The position numbers and the translations under genes are program-made. A model generated the notes under the pieces. That model worked only from the letters and a program-made list of their open reading frames with translations, did not search any database and was not told the origin of the DNA. From an uncultured Kiloniellaceae bacterium (GTDB taxonomy: Bacteria > Pseudomonadota > Alphaproteobacteria > Kiloniellales > Kiloniellaceae), in contig CANLSF010000001.1 of the NCBI GenBank assembly GCA_947493695.1, positions 124,001-188,000 on the forward strand: 64,000 bases of DNA. Direction: 5' to 3'. This document shows, in pieces, positions 18,589 to 27,553 of the stretch. How positions within the stretch are numbered: the stretch's first letter is position 1; every line of letters starts with the position of its first letter.

Positions 18589-18644
18589 GGTATTTAAATG
18601 AAATCTGGTATCGAGATGTCAAGGCATTTAAATACCGATCGGTA
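18589..18644. promoter_or_regulatory. TetR operator region with two nested dyads
   Basis: GGTATTTAAATG (18589-18600) and CATTTAAATACC (18625-18636) are perfect 12-base inverted arms. Overlapping the right arm is the 12-base palindrome TACCGATCGGTA (18633-18644). All lie between the divergent SDR and TetR genes, as expected for an operator controlling both. The ACCGATCGGT core recurs at the RND efflux locus (43951-43960 and 44785-44794). Confidence 0.65.
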
Positions 18645-18673
18645 ATTTATTTTTGAAACTGAAGGTGAAGCCA

Positions 18674-19276
18674 GTGGGAATCGGACGCGGCCGGCCGCGC
18701 AAATCAGACCCGGAACAGGTCCTGGACAAAGCCATGGCGCTCTTTTGGGAAAGGGGCTTCGAGGGCACTTCCATGAACGACCTCGCCTGCGCGACCGGCA
18801 TGGCCAAGCCCGGCCTCTACGCCACCTTCGGCGACAAGGAAGAGCTCTATTCCAGGGCCATTACGCGTTATTTCGAACAGAGTGCGCCGGTTTTCGACGA
18901 GATCTTTAACACGCCGGGCCCCGTGAAGGATTTTCTGCGCCGCTATCTGGAGACCATCGCCGCGTCGCTCAACAAAAAGGACTGTCCCAGCGGCTGCTTC
19001 ATGGTGAACTCCATCATCGACTGCGCCAGCCAGCCCTCATCTTTGGAGAGTCTCGGGCGTGAGTTTCATGAAAAACGCCAGGGTGCGCTGCTCAAACGGG
19101 TCCAAGAGGCTCAACAGCAAGGCGAATTGCCCGCCGACGCCGACCCAAAGGCCCTGGCCGACTTCTTTGCCGGCCAAAGCCTGGCCCTGGGCGTCATGGC
19201 GCGCAGCGGCGCGGATCAAAAAGCCCTGCAGAGCTTTATCGATGTAGCGATGACGGTGTTACCGGAGGGTGCGTGA
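18674..19276 (+). CDS. TetR/AcrR family regulator
   Basis: A ~200-residue TetR repressor. The N-terminal helix-turn-helix is clear (ALFWERGFEGTSMNDL, then MAKPGLYATFGDKEELY), after a basic arm RGRPRK. The C-terminal ligand domain (DCPSGCFMVNS) resembles the branch that senses electrophiles or antimicrobials. The frame begins with TTG at 18653, but GTG at 18674 with GAAGGTG upstream is the better start. It probably represses the divergent SDR and itself through the dyads at 18589-18644. Confidence 0.85.
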   Translation: MGIGRGRPRKSDPEQVLDKAMALFWERGFEGTSMNDLACATGMAKPGLYATFGDKEELYSRAITRYFEQSAPVFDEIFNTPGPVKDFLRRYLETIAASLNKKDCPSGCFMVNSIIDCASQPSSLESLGREFHEKRQGALLKRVQEAQQQGELPADADPKALADFFAGQSLALGVMARSGADQKALQSFIDVAMTVLPEGA

Positions 19277-19371
19277 GGTTGCCAAAATTCTCTTCGGTTT
19301 TCGCTCCATGAGCGGAAAAACCCCGAAATCACCTTTCCGAGTTATACAGAACGAAGTGGACGGAGACCGGC

Positions 19372-20004
19372 GTGACGCTAGAGCATGACGACAACACATC
19401 CGGTCGGGGCGACATCGCGGAACTGCCACCCGAGCTAAAAGGGGTAAACTGGGGCGCTTTTCTGCTCAATTGGATCTGGGGATTGGGAAACAACGTCTGG
19501 CAGGCCTTCCTGGTTTTCGTGCCTTTTTTCGGCTTCGTTGTGCCCTTTGTCCTGCTCTTTAAGGGCAACGAATGGGCCTGGAAAAGCAAACGCTGGGAGA
19601 GTGTCGAGCATTTCAGGGCCGTGCAGAGAAAATGGACCAAGTGGTCGATCGTCGCTGCCATCACCGTGCCGCTTCTGTTTTCGGGGCTCTTCTACCTGAT
19701 CTTCGCCGGCGTCACGTCCAGCATGAAGACCTCCGACTACTACATCGAGGCCATGGAGATCGTTCAGAACGACGAGAGAGTCCTATCGGCGCTCGGGTCG
19801 CCGATTGAACCCGGCTGGTTCGTCACCGGGTCCATTAAAACCAGTGGACCGAACGGATCGGCGCTGATCAGCATTCCGCTCAATGGATCGAGGGCTGAGG
19901 GAACCGCCCACGTCGCGGCTGAAATGGCGCTTGGTCGCTGGTCGATTGAGGCCATGGCCGTAGAGGTAGAGACCAGTGGCGAATACATTGTCCTGGTCGA
20001 GTAA
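19372..20004 (+). CDS. membrane protein with Coa1-like domain
   Basis: A 210-residue protein. The N-terminal half (ELKGVNWGAFLLNWIWGLGN) is an amphipathic/transmembrane module found in many bacterial membrane proteins, with a second and third hydrophobic segment at about residues 45-65 and 95-118. The C-terminal ~85 residues (YYIEAMEIVQNDERVLSALG ... GRWSIEAMAVEVE) match the Coa1/Tim21-like fold, known in mitochondria for cytochrome oxidase assembly but of unknown use in such bacterial proteins. GTG start with GGAG six bases upstream. It stands alone. Confidence 0.7.
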   Translation: MTLEHDDNTSGRGDIAELPPELKGVNWGAFLLNWIWGLGNNVWQAFLVFVPFFGFVVPFVLLFKGNEWAWKSKRWESVEHFRAVQRKWTKWSIVAAITVPLLFSGLFYLIFAGVTSSMKTSDYYIEAMEIVQNDERVLSALGSPIEPGWFVTGSIKTSGPNGSALISIPLNGSRAEGTAHVAAEMALGRWSIEAMAVEVETSGEYIVLVE

Positions 20005-20207
20005 GACGCTTTGTGACGGCGGGTGGTCGTGGCCTAACTCCGAGACTCGACAGTCCGCTCTGATCTAAGCTCTGCGTCTCCACGCCTTGAGTGGCAAGTA
20101 GTGCTGGCGGAAACGGAATGCTGGGGCATGTGCGCAGAGGCGTTGCTACAAACGCCTTAAAATTTCGATAAATATTCAAACTGGGTCAGACGCACAAAAC
20201 AAGACCT

Positions 20208-20250
20208 GACCCCGGTTACAGACCCCGGTTACACACATGACCCCGGTTAC
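20208..20250. repeat. three copies of GACCCCGGTTAC
   Basis: GACCCCGGTTAC occurs at 20208-20219, 20221-20232 and 20239-20250, with a partial copy following. Just before it, GGGTCAG (20184-20190) and CTGACCC (around 20206-20212) are inverted around AAAACAAGAC. Sequences of the type AAGACCTGACCCC are, as far as I recall, common at the edges of REP/Y1-transposase (RAYT) elements, so this may be a remnant. It sits exactly downstream of the candidate immunity gene. Confidence 0.45.
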
Positions 20251-20257
20251 GGCTCGG

Positions 20258-20887
20258 TTATTCGGAGGGTTTTTCCGAAATTATTTTGGTAATATTCTTT
20301 TTCAAATCTTCGTACGGACCGCTCACTGTTTTGCAATTAAGGCCGTATAGGCCCCCAACCACTTCATTTACCTTATAATTTGGATTTTTTTCCTCGTCGA
20401 ATAGATACTGCTTATGTGTACTACACCTCGTGACCTCAAATTTTGCAGGAAGTTGATTTGTCAAACGATAAACAGTAATTGGTGTAGAGAAAAACATCAT
20501 TACAGATGAGAAATCGATTTCTTCAGATGTTTCAGGCTTTTTGCAGTGATCAAAAAAGTGGTTCGGAATTTTTTGTAAAAAACCGACCTGCGTGTCCCCA
20601 TTGCGCATGGGCATTGTTATCAAATTCGACGCGATGAGAACCTCATCGCCGACTTGGTTATTTCCTTTAAATACTTCTTCAACAGAGAATTTATAAATAT
20701 ATCCGAAACAACTCTCCGTTTTCCCGCCATCGTCCCATAAAATTTGTTTTATTTTTCCTTTTGCAACGATTTCTGCAACAGAAACGATCTCACTTGGAGA
20801 GAAATGTGATGTTTCTACCGAATCTGCATAGAGATCCGATACAACAACAGTTGAACACACTAGACCAACAACAAAGCTTTGCCACAT
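20258..20887 (-). CDS. exported protein, candidate immunity gene of the Rhs toxin
   Basis: A 209-residue protein with a signal peptide (MWQSFVVGLVCSTVVVSDLYAD). The frame is open upstream, but the ATG at 20887 lies one base after the TAA of the Rhs gene with GGAG inside its last codons, so translational coupling is likely. The mature part has the layout of small NTR/TIMP-like OB-fold proteins (IVAKGKIKQI ... YIYKFSVEEVFKGNNQVGD), plus several Cys that could form disulfides. It is much more A+T-rich than the host genes. Position, size and composition fit an immunity protein protecting the periplasm from the metallopeptidase-like toxin tip. That function is inferred. Confidence 0.6.
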   Translation of the reverse strand: MWQSFVVGLVCSTVVVSDLYADSVETSHFSPSEIVSVAEIVAKGKIKQILWDDGGKTESCFGYIYKFSVEEVFKGNNQVGDEVLIASNLITMPMRNGDTQVGFLQKIPNHFFDHCKKPETSEEIDFSSVMMFFSTPITVYRLTNQLPAKFEVTRCSTHKQYLFDEEKNPNYKVNEVVGGLYGLNCKTVSGPYEDLKKNITKIISEKPSE

Positions 20888-20888
20888 T

Positions 20889-23800
20889 TTAGAATGCTCC
20901 ACATCGCCCGATAGACTTACACAGTTGCAATCCGTATTCATCTGCTCTCGAGTGCGGCTCATCATAACCACGACGATGACCCAACTCGTGACCAAGTACT
21001 TTTGCAATGTTGTCACGGGGGCTCCACGGCCCGAGCAGATTTCCAGAGATTTCTCTTGTCCCGGTCCAACCCATAACCCCGCTTCGAAAAACTATAATCT
21101 CAGATGAAACTCTCAGCCCAAGGAATGTGCTTGAATTATGAAAACCGTGCACCCAAAAAACGTTATGGCCTTTCGGCGCACTTGAGAAAACAGAAAGCGC
21201 CTCAGTGAAGGTATTTTTTATCGTTCGCGAGACAATTCGGCCATTTGCGTCTTCAGTCTGAAGAAGATAACGATCTACAAATTCAACGTCATCAACGCCC
21301 AATTCTTTAACCGCTTCATCAAATCGATTTTGCCGCTCTTCGGCCGTGCCTTCGGTTGCAATATCTGGCCTGCCTCCAGAATTAGATATATTTTTAGTGG
21401 AATTAGACCTAGCAACTTCTGCTGCGAGTGCCGAAAACGCTCCTGAAACAGCCCCATTCTTAAATTTGCCGCCACCAAGCTCCGCACCAACACCACCAGA
21501 AACTGATGCAAACGCAATCGCCGGGGCTCCTTTTAGTTCCAATCCAGCGGCTGCAGAACCGGCTAGGCTACCAAAGGAGCTGGCCAAGAATCCACTCTTG
21601 AACTCGCCGCCACGTGCAACGCTTGCCACGCCTCCTATAACACCATGCGCAAGGGCTTTGATGGCTACAGCACCAACCGTCAGTTCCTTCAGGCCGGGAA
21701 TAGAATTGATCATCAACGAGGCTTGCGAAACCGCGAAGGCTATCGCCGCCGATAGCAAAGCTTGCCCGAGGTCACCTCCATTCGCCAAAGTCACCAAGCC
21801 CGAGAAGGCCACCGATGCCAATGGGCCTCCCACGATAGTCGCCGCAATCGATCCAACGATCTGTACAATTTCGTTCTGCAGAGCCTTCTTGAAGAAGGAA
21901 ACAACCGCCTTAAAACCCTTTTTGACGGCCTTCACGATTGACTTAAACAGCTTCTTAAAGAAGAACCCACTCGGATCGTTGTAGCTCAGCGGGTTGTTCT
22001 TGACGTAGCTGTAGCGGTTGAAGGATTGGGTATCGCTCGGCGCCTGCACGTTGGGATCGGCGGAGAGGAAACGTCCCAGGGTCGGATCGTAGACCCGGCC
22101 GTTCATATGGATCAGCCCCACCCCATCCAGATGCTCGTGTCCGGTAAAGCCCCTCGGCGTTTCGCTTGGCGCCGCTGGCGTCCCGGCATTCCAGTCGCTC
22201 TGGCGGCGTTTGCCGTGCGCATCGTAGGAGAGATGCTCGGTGACCACGCCCTGCTCATCGGTGATGGATTCCACCGAGCCCAGGTGATCCTTGTGCAGAT
22301 AGCGGGTCTTGTCGGTCAGCGCTTGGCCGTCATCGATCCGGGTGTAGATCGCCACCGTACCGCCGCCGGAGCGGATGTAATGCACCAGCTCGTCCGGCTG
22401 GTTCAGACGGCTGCGCCGTTCGTAGCTGCCGCCGATGTAGGTTGTGGTCGTCGTGGCCTGACCAACATTCACCGCGGTCTGCTGAATGCGGGCACGGCTC
22501 GGACCATAGACGAAGGAGGTCTGGTTGCCGGTCAGGCTGTCGCTGATGCTCTGGGGTTTGTTAAAGGAGGTCCAGCTCGTGGTCCGCCCGGCCCCGGAGA
22601 TCATGCTGCCGTTGGCGTCGTATGTATAGGTGTTGACCCCCGCCGTGGTGACCGCGTGCGGCCCGGCCCCGTTCTGGCCGTAGAGGTACGCTCCCACATC
22701 CGACTTGTTGGTGATGTTGCCCAGCGCGTCGTAGGCGTAGGTCGTGGTGTTGAGGGTGGTCGCAGAGCTGGTATCGGTCAGCGTGCTGGAGAGAAGCCGG
22801 TTCAAACCGTCGTAGGTGAAGGCCTCCTTACGGTCCCGCGTAACGTCCGTACGGTCTTTCAGATTGCCCAGGGTATCGAAGTTGAACGTCAGGTTCTGGA
22901 TGGAGGTGCCGCCAGAGTTGGTCTGGATGGAATCCAGCAGCGATGTGGCCGGATCGTAGGCCCGGTCGGTGACCACACCGTTGCCCAGGGTCTCCTGGGT
23001 CACCATGCCTTCCGCATCGACGCTGTTGGCCTGCCAGTAGACCGTGCCGCCCAGGATCTCGGAGACCGAGCCCAGGAAACCGTTGGCGGTGTAGTTGTTC
23101 TGGACCGCAAAGCCCGAAGGATAGGTGATGGTGCTGGGACGGCCCAGGGCATCATAGGTCAGTGACGTCGTGTAGACCGTCGCGGAGATGGTCGTGGTGG
23201 TGGTATCAGGACGGCCCAGGCTGTCGTAGCTGGCAACCTCCAGATAACCGTTGGGACCGGAGACCTGATGGATCTTGCCGATACCCTTGGTGGCATTGTC
23301 GTAGATCCAGGTGGTGGTGCCCTCGGCCTCGATCCGGGTCGCCATGCGGCCCAGCAGATCGTAGGTCATGGTGACCGTCTGCAGCTTGGCGTCGGTCTGA
23401 GAGATCAGCTCACCCAGGACGTTGTAGCTGTAGGACCAAGCGCCCATGTCGGGATCGACCATGCCGGTCTTACGGCCGCGCTGGTCATAGGACATGGTCG
23501 TTGTAACCGTGACACTATTGGCTGGATCCTCAACCGCCGTTTCCAGCAAATTGCCGTAAGCGTCGTATTTGTAGCTGACCCTGTTAACAGGCGTCGCCAC
23601 ATCGCTGTGACCTTCACTGAGAACCAGTTCGCCGATGGCATTCTGGGTCTTGCTTTCGGTCTGGAAGAGCGCGTTGGTGGTCTGTGTGACAAGGCCCCCG
23701 AAGTCGAACTCCTGAATGCCGCCATCCGGGGCGATGACACTCATGCGCCGGCCCAACTGATCGTAGTGGGTCGTGGCCCATTTGATGTCTGCGGGCAGCG

Positions 23801-26800
23801 TGCCCTCGAAGTAGGGCCGCGAGACCATATGGGATTCGCCGCGCGGGTTATAGCTGGTGTTGACGTAGATCCTGGTGACGCCGTCAAAGGCGATGGATTC
23901 CGTGCGGAACACACGGTTCATCTTGTCGTAGTACTGGATCGACGGCGTGTTGATGGCGGCACCGCCGGTCGCGAAATCCTGGGTCGTGATCTTGTAGACC
24001 GATCCCGGCTCACAAACTGCGTCGCAGAGTTCGTAGCTGATCCGGCTTTCCGTGCCGTCGGCGCGCAGCTCCTTGGTCTTGCGGCCAAAGCCGTCGTATT
24101 CCCAAGTGGTGGTGATAGCGTTAGGACCGGTCAGGCTGGTCACAACCCCAAATCTGGCGTCGGTGACCATGCTCTCGCTGTGGCTCAGGGCATTGGCGCT
24201 GGAGATCGGGAACTGGCCGATGGCATCAAAGGTCGTGGTGGAACCGCGGGCGGTGATCCCTGCCCCATCGACCGTGGCGCCGGTTTCGTTGCCGAAGCTG
24301 TCGTAAGTATAAGAGGTGGTGACTTTGAGGGCCGGAATGTCCGGCTCGATGATTTCCTTGGTCAGCAGGCCGTTGGCCGCATTGTACTCCCAGGCCGACT
24401 TGCGGCTTTGATCGGGCGCTCCGGGCCTTGACTTGGTCACGGTGGTGCTGGTGACACGGCCCAGGATCCAGTTGACCTCGTCGTTGGTATAAACGCTGGC
24501 GGTCTGGGTGCTAAAGACCTGCCCCGCGGTCGCCCCCGTGGTCTCGTCGGTCACCGTCTGGGTGATATCGGTGGCGTTGCCGTAGCTGTCGTAAGTCGAG
24601 CTTGTGGTGGTGGTCGAAACCAGGAAGCCCGCGTTGTTGCTGTCCGTGATCTCGTAGGCCTTGGAGGTCGAGCTATCCGCATAGGGGAAGAGCACCGAGG
24701 GCTGGTTGGTCGCGGTGCCGTCGAAGATAGTCAGGCTGGCGTAGGTAGAGTCCACCTGCTTAACCAGATCGACCACTGCGCCGCTGTCCAGGCGCGTCAC
24801 GCTGCTGTCGACCTGCCCCGTGAAGGGATAGGTCTGGTTATAGGTGGTGGTGGTCAGGATCTCGGTCTGCTCATCCCGCGCCGTGACCGTGCGGAAACCC
24901 AGGAAGCCCCGGCCATGCGCATTCACCTTGGCTCCGGCGTAGGTGTAGTTGATGACCGCCTGGCCTTCCAGGTTGCCTGGCGTCTCGGTCTTACCGTCGT
25001 CCTGCGTCACCGAGGAAACAACATACATCGGGGCCTCAATGTCGACTTCGGGGAAGGCCGCGCCACTGCCCTTGGTGTAAACGCTGTCGTCGGTCAGGGG
25101 CTTGTAGGTGATCTCCGCCATCCGGCCCAGACCATCCTTGGCAGAGATGAGAAGGTCTGTGGCACCAACCGAATTCACCCAGGTGTTGATCGTGTAGACG
25201 CCGGAGGTGCTGCGGGTCGCGCGGATCCAGTCCACCAGACCGTCGCCGTCAACATCCCCGAGCTGGGACTGATAGACGTTCCGTTTCTTATCATACAGGA
25301 CGCTTGGACCTTCAAAGTTCGGATCCAGCTTCCAGCCGGACCCGGTATTGAGATAGGAGATCTTGGCGACGCCCCCCGTTGATCCGCGAAAGGACACCAC
25401 GAAGTCTGGAAGGCCATCACTGTTCAAGTCGGCGAACTGTGCGTCCGTCCGTTCGTAAACCGCATTCTCAAGCGGCGAAGGCAGGTTGTAGCCAGCACTG
25501 TATTCCCAGCCCTTCCCAGTGCTCAACCAGGTGTGCAGATAATAGGTCCCATTGGAGAAGCGATAAGCCTGCGCAAAATCCCGCAGGCCATCGCCGTTAA
25601 TGTCGATGAACTGACCGGTCCTCAGTGCTGGTGAAAGACGGTAATAGACGGTCGGCAAATTGTACGCGGTGTCCAGCTGCCAGCCAGAGCCGGTGTTCAA
25701 ATAGGTGGCGATCTGATTGGCACCATTATGGCGATATGCCAGCACCCAATCAGGAAGGCCGTCGCCGTTGACATCGACGAACTCGCCATAGCGCGCGCCC
25801 GGAAATATGCTGGAGGAAATGACGCCAGGGAGGTTATAGCCAGGCGTATATTGCCAGCCAGACCCCGTGTTCAGATAAGTCGCCTGTGTATTGGCTCCGT
25901 TGTACCTGAAGGCCTGCACCCAATCGACAAGACCATCGCCATTAACGTCGACAAAGTCGCCATGTCTGACTTTCGCTTTGTAATTTTCAATCGGGTTCGG
26001 CAGGTTATATGCAGGTGTGTAGACCCAGCCGGAGCCGGTGTTCAGATAAGAGGTCTTATAAACTACGCCACCGGTCGTGCGATGGGCCCGGACCCAATCC
26101 GTCAGACCGTCGCCGTTGATATCGACCAGTTCCCCCCAGACTTCATTTCTGCCATTCTTATAATCCCTGATGATACCCGCACCTGGAAGTTTGAGACTGG
26201 GGGTATTCGCCCAACCGGTTGCAGTGCTAACAAACGTACTCGTACTAACCGTCCCGCTGTTTCTGCGTGTTCCGGTGACAAGGTCTATCTGGCCATCGCC
26301 ATTAACATCACTCAGATTGCCAAAGATGACGTTCACGTTTTTGTCCGCAAAGACAACGGGGGCCGCGCGAGACGGCTGGCTACTCCAAACATAGGAAGTC
26401 GGATTACCGTTATAGGTAAACTCATGCGGCATCAGGCAGTTGTCGTTGGCGTCGCATTCCGTCAACGACGTCAGACGCGAGCGGCCCGTAGCCAAGCCAT
26501 ACTCATAGGCCATGTCGTAGCGCTTCACGAGCGTGTCGACGGCACCGAAGGTCGCGTAGGTCTCGATCGACTTCAGACGCTCCAGAGTCTGAGTCTTTGC
26601 CCCAGACATGAAGTGCACACGGGTATCTGTCCGCGCCTCGTAGACAAAGCGCACGGACGCCGTCGGCAGGGTTCCCGCCACCGTGTTGCCCGCATAATTG
26701 ATGCGCGTGATCTTATGGGTGTTTTCCGTCGTACTTGCCGCGGTCGTGTCTTCTGCATAAACCAGATCCAGATAGTTCCCGACCCGGTCCTCAATCCGGT

Positions 26801-27437
26801 TCACCGACCAGTAGCGCACGTCCGCCTGGCCAGGCACCTCGACGGCAGAGTCCGCCGTGTTGCCGTAGGTCATGACCTGGCCGGACTTGGTCCAGACCTT
26901 GAAGTAAGCAGGGCCCGCGCCCGCCGTGCCGTAGGAAACGATCTTGGAGAAGGACGCAAGTTCGGTACTGTAGACAGTACCATCGGCGCCGTAAGTTCCC
27001 TCGGTTGCCACCAAACGCTGCCCGTCCAGACAGAAACGGTCATCCGCGCTGTAGTCCACGCCGCCCGGTGCACCATCCTGTTCGATGGTCCGTCCACAGC
27101 GATGGATCACCGAAAGGCCGCCGAGGGACCAGCCGACACCGAGAATACCGTTGTCGCCCCGACTGCCGTAGATCAGCGAGAGACTGGGCGCCATACCCGC
27201 GACACCCGGTGGGACCGAGATGGGAATGGAGTAGTTTGCCGAACCGCTTTCATCCACCGCAATGGCGCCAGGTGTCACCCCTGCGACCGTCGTTGAAGTT
27301 GCCGATGCGGAGGCACCGCCGAGCAACAGGCTTGCCGCGGCAATAACGGACAGCAACAGCCTGTTTCGGCTGGCCCGAGCTCCAGCAGCGGTCACAAATT
27401 GAGAGTCAGACGACAGAAAACCAGACACCGAAAGCAT
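20889..27437 (-). CDS. SpvB/FG-GAP/Rhs polymorphic toxin with HELGH tip
   Basis: A 2182-residue protein. Order: Sec signal peptide (LLLSVIAAASLLLGGASASA), SpvB-like start (SANYSIPISVPPG ... GVGWSLGGLSVI, ~residues 60-120), seven FG-GAP/VCBS-like DxNGDGxxDW motifs (~370-735), many YD repeats, the Rhs core with YLHKDHLGSVESI and YDPTLGRFLSADP ending at NDPSG (~1820), a Gly/Ala-rich hydrophobic stretch, and a tip ending HELGHRRGYDEPHSRADEYG (HELGH at ~2150-2154). The HExxH and following HSRADEY suggest a zinc metallopeptidase. TTG at 27452 could start it, but ATG 27437 has GGGGGAAG upstream. The last kilobase is more A+T-rich, which fits tip exchange. Export by Sec or a Tc/SpvB-type route is inferred. 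Confidence 0.88.
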   Translation of the reverse strand: MLSVSGFLSSDSQFVTAAGARASRNRLLLSVIAAASLLLGGASASATSTTVAGVTPGAIAVDESGSANYSIPISVPPGVAGMAPSLSLIYGSRGDNGILGVGWSLGGLSVIHRCGRTIEQDGAPGGVDYSADDRFCLDGQRLVATEGTYGADGTVYSTELASFSKIVSYGTAGAGPAYFKVWTKSGQVMTYGNTADSAVEVPGQADVRYWSVNRIEDRVGNYLDLVYAEDTTAASTTENTHKITRINYAGNTVAGTLPTASVRFVYEARTDTRVHFMSGAKTQTLERLKSIETYATFGAVDTLVKRYDMAYEYGLATGRSRLTSLTECDANDNCLMPHEFTYNGNPTSYVWSSQPSRAAPVVFADKNVNVIFGNLSDVNGDGQIDLVTGTRRNSGTVSTSTFVSTATGWANTPSLKLPGAGIIRDYKNGRNEVWGELVDINGDGLTDWVRAHRTTGGVVYKTSYLNTGSGWVYTPAYNLPNPIENYKAKVRHGDFVDVNGDGLVDWVQAFRYNGANTQATYLNTGSGWQYTPGYNLPGVISSSIFPGARYGEFVDVNGDGLPDWVLAYRHNGANQIATYLNTGSGWQLDTAYNLPTVYYRLSPALRTGQFIDINGDGLRDFAQAYRFSNGTYYLHTWLSTGKGWEYSAGYNLPSPLENAVYERTDAQFADLNSDGLPDFVVSFRGSTGGVAKISYLNTGSGWKLDPNFEGPSVLYDKKRNVYQSQLGDVDGDGLVDWIRATRSTSGVYTINTWVNSVGATDLLISAKDGLGRMAEITYKPLTDDSVYTKGSGAAFPEVDIEAPMYVVSSVTQDDGKTETPGNLEGQAVINYTYAGAKVNAHGRGFLGFRTVTARDEQTEILTTTTYNQTYPFTGQVDSSVTRLDSGAVVDLVKQVDSTYASLTIFDGTATNQPSVLFPYADSSTSKAYEITDSNNAGFLVSTTTTSSTYDSYGNATDITQTVTDETTGATAGQVFSTQTASVYTNDEVNWILGRVTSTTVTKSRPGAPDQSRKSAWEYNAANGLLTKEIIEPDIPALKVTTSYTYDSFGNETGATVDGAGITARGSTTTFDAIGQFPISSANALSHSESMVTDARFGVVTSLTGPNAITTTWEYDGFGRKTKELRADGTESRISYELCDAVCEPGSVYKITTQDFATGGAAINTPSIQYYDKMNRVFRTESIAFDGVTRIYVNTSYNPRGESHMVSRPYFEGTLPADIKWATTHYDQLGRRMSVIAPDGGIQEFDFGGLVTQTTNALFQTESKTQNAIGELVLSEGHSDVATPVNRVSYKYDAYGNLLETAVEDPANSVTVTTTMSYDQRGRKTGMVDPDMGAWSYSYNVLGELISQTDAKLQTVTMTYDLLGRMATRIEAEGTTTWIYDNATKGIGKIHQVSGPNGYLEVASYDSLGRPDTTTTTISATVYTTSLTYDALGRPSTITYPSGFAVQNNYTANGFLGSVSEILGGTVYWQANSVDAEGMVTQETLGNGVVTDRAYDPATSLLDSIQTNSGGTSIQNLTFNFDTLGNLKDRTDVTRDRKEAFTYDGLNRLLSSTLTDTSSATTLNTTTYAYDALGNITNKSDVGAYLYGQNGAGPHAVTTAGVNTYTYDANGSMISGAGRTTSWTSFNKPQSISDSLTGNQTSFVYGPSRARIQQTAVNVGQATTTTTYIGGSYERRSRLNQPDELVHYIRSGGGTVAIYTRIDDGQALTDKTRYLHKDHLGSVESITDEQGVVTEHLSYDAHGKRRQSDWNAGTPAAPSETPRGFTGHEHLDGVGLIHMNGRVYDPTLGRFLSADPNVQAPSDTQSFNRYSYVKNNPLSYNDPSGFFFKKLFKSIVKAVKKGFKAVVSFFKKALQNEIVQIVGSIAATIVGGPLASVAFSGLVTLANGGDLGQALLSAAIAFAVSQASLMINSIPGLKELTVGAVAIKALAHGVIGGVASVARGGEFKSGFLASSFGSLAGSAAAGLELKGAPAIAFASVSGGVGAELGGGKFKNGAVSGAFSALAAEVARSNSTKNISNSGGRPDIATEGTAEERQNRFDEAVKELGVDDVEFVDRYLLQTEDANGRIVSRTIKNTFTEALSVFSSAPKGHNVFWVHGFHNSSTFLGLRVSSEIIVFRSGVMGWTGTREISGNLLGPWSPRDNIAKVLGHELGHRRGYDEPHSRADEYGLQLCKSIGRCGAF

Positions 27438-27527
27438 CGGCACTTCCCCCAAGGCAAAGACAAAACCCGCAAAAGCGAACTAAAAAGCTTTAAAACCCAG
27501 ACCTGCAAAAGACTTCAGATCATAAAA

Positions 27528-27553
27528 AAGCCGGCTCCCAAAGGACCCGGCTT
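27528..27553 (-). terminator. terminator-like hairpin in the Rhs leader
   Basis: AAGCCGG / CCGGCTT stem followed on the minus strand by six T, about 90 bases upstream of the Rhs start codon and pointing in the same direction as the gene. As there is no minus-strand gene upstream of it, it may be an attenuator in the long Rhs leader, or simply protection against readthrough. Confidence 0.5.

Noticed and set aside
22026..27296. Several long plus-strand open frames opposite the Rhs gene (up to 522 codons)
   Set aside because: They are antisense to clear Rhs/YD and FG-GAP coding sequence, have Arg/Gly/Val-rich composition and no domains; they result from codon bias on the opposite strand.
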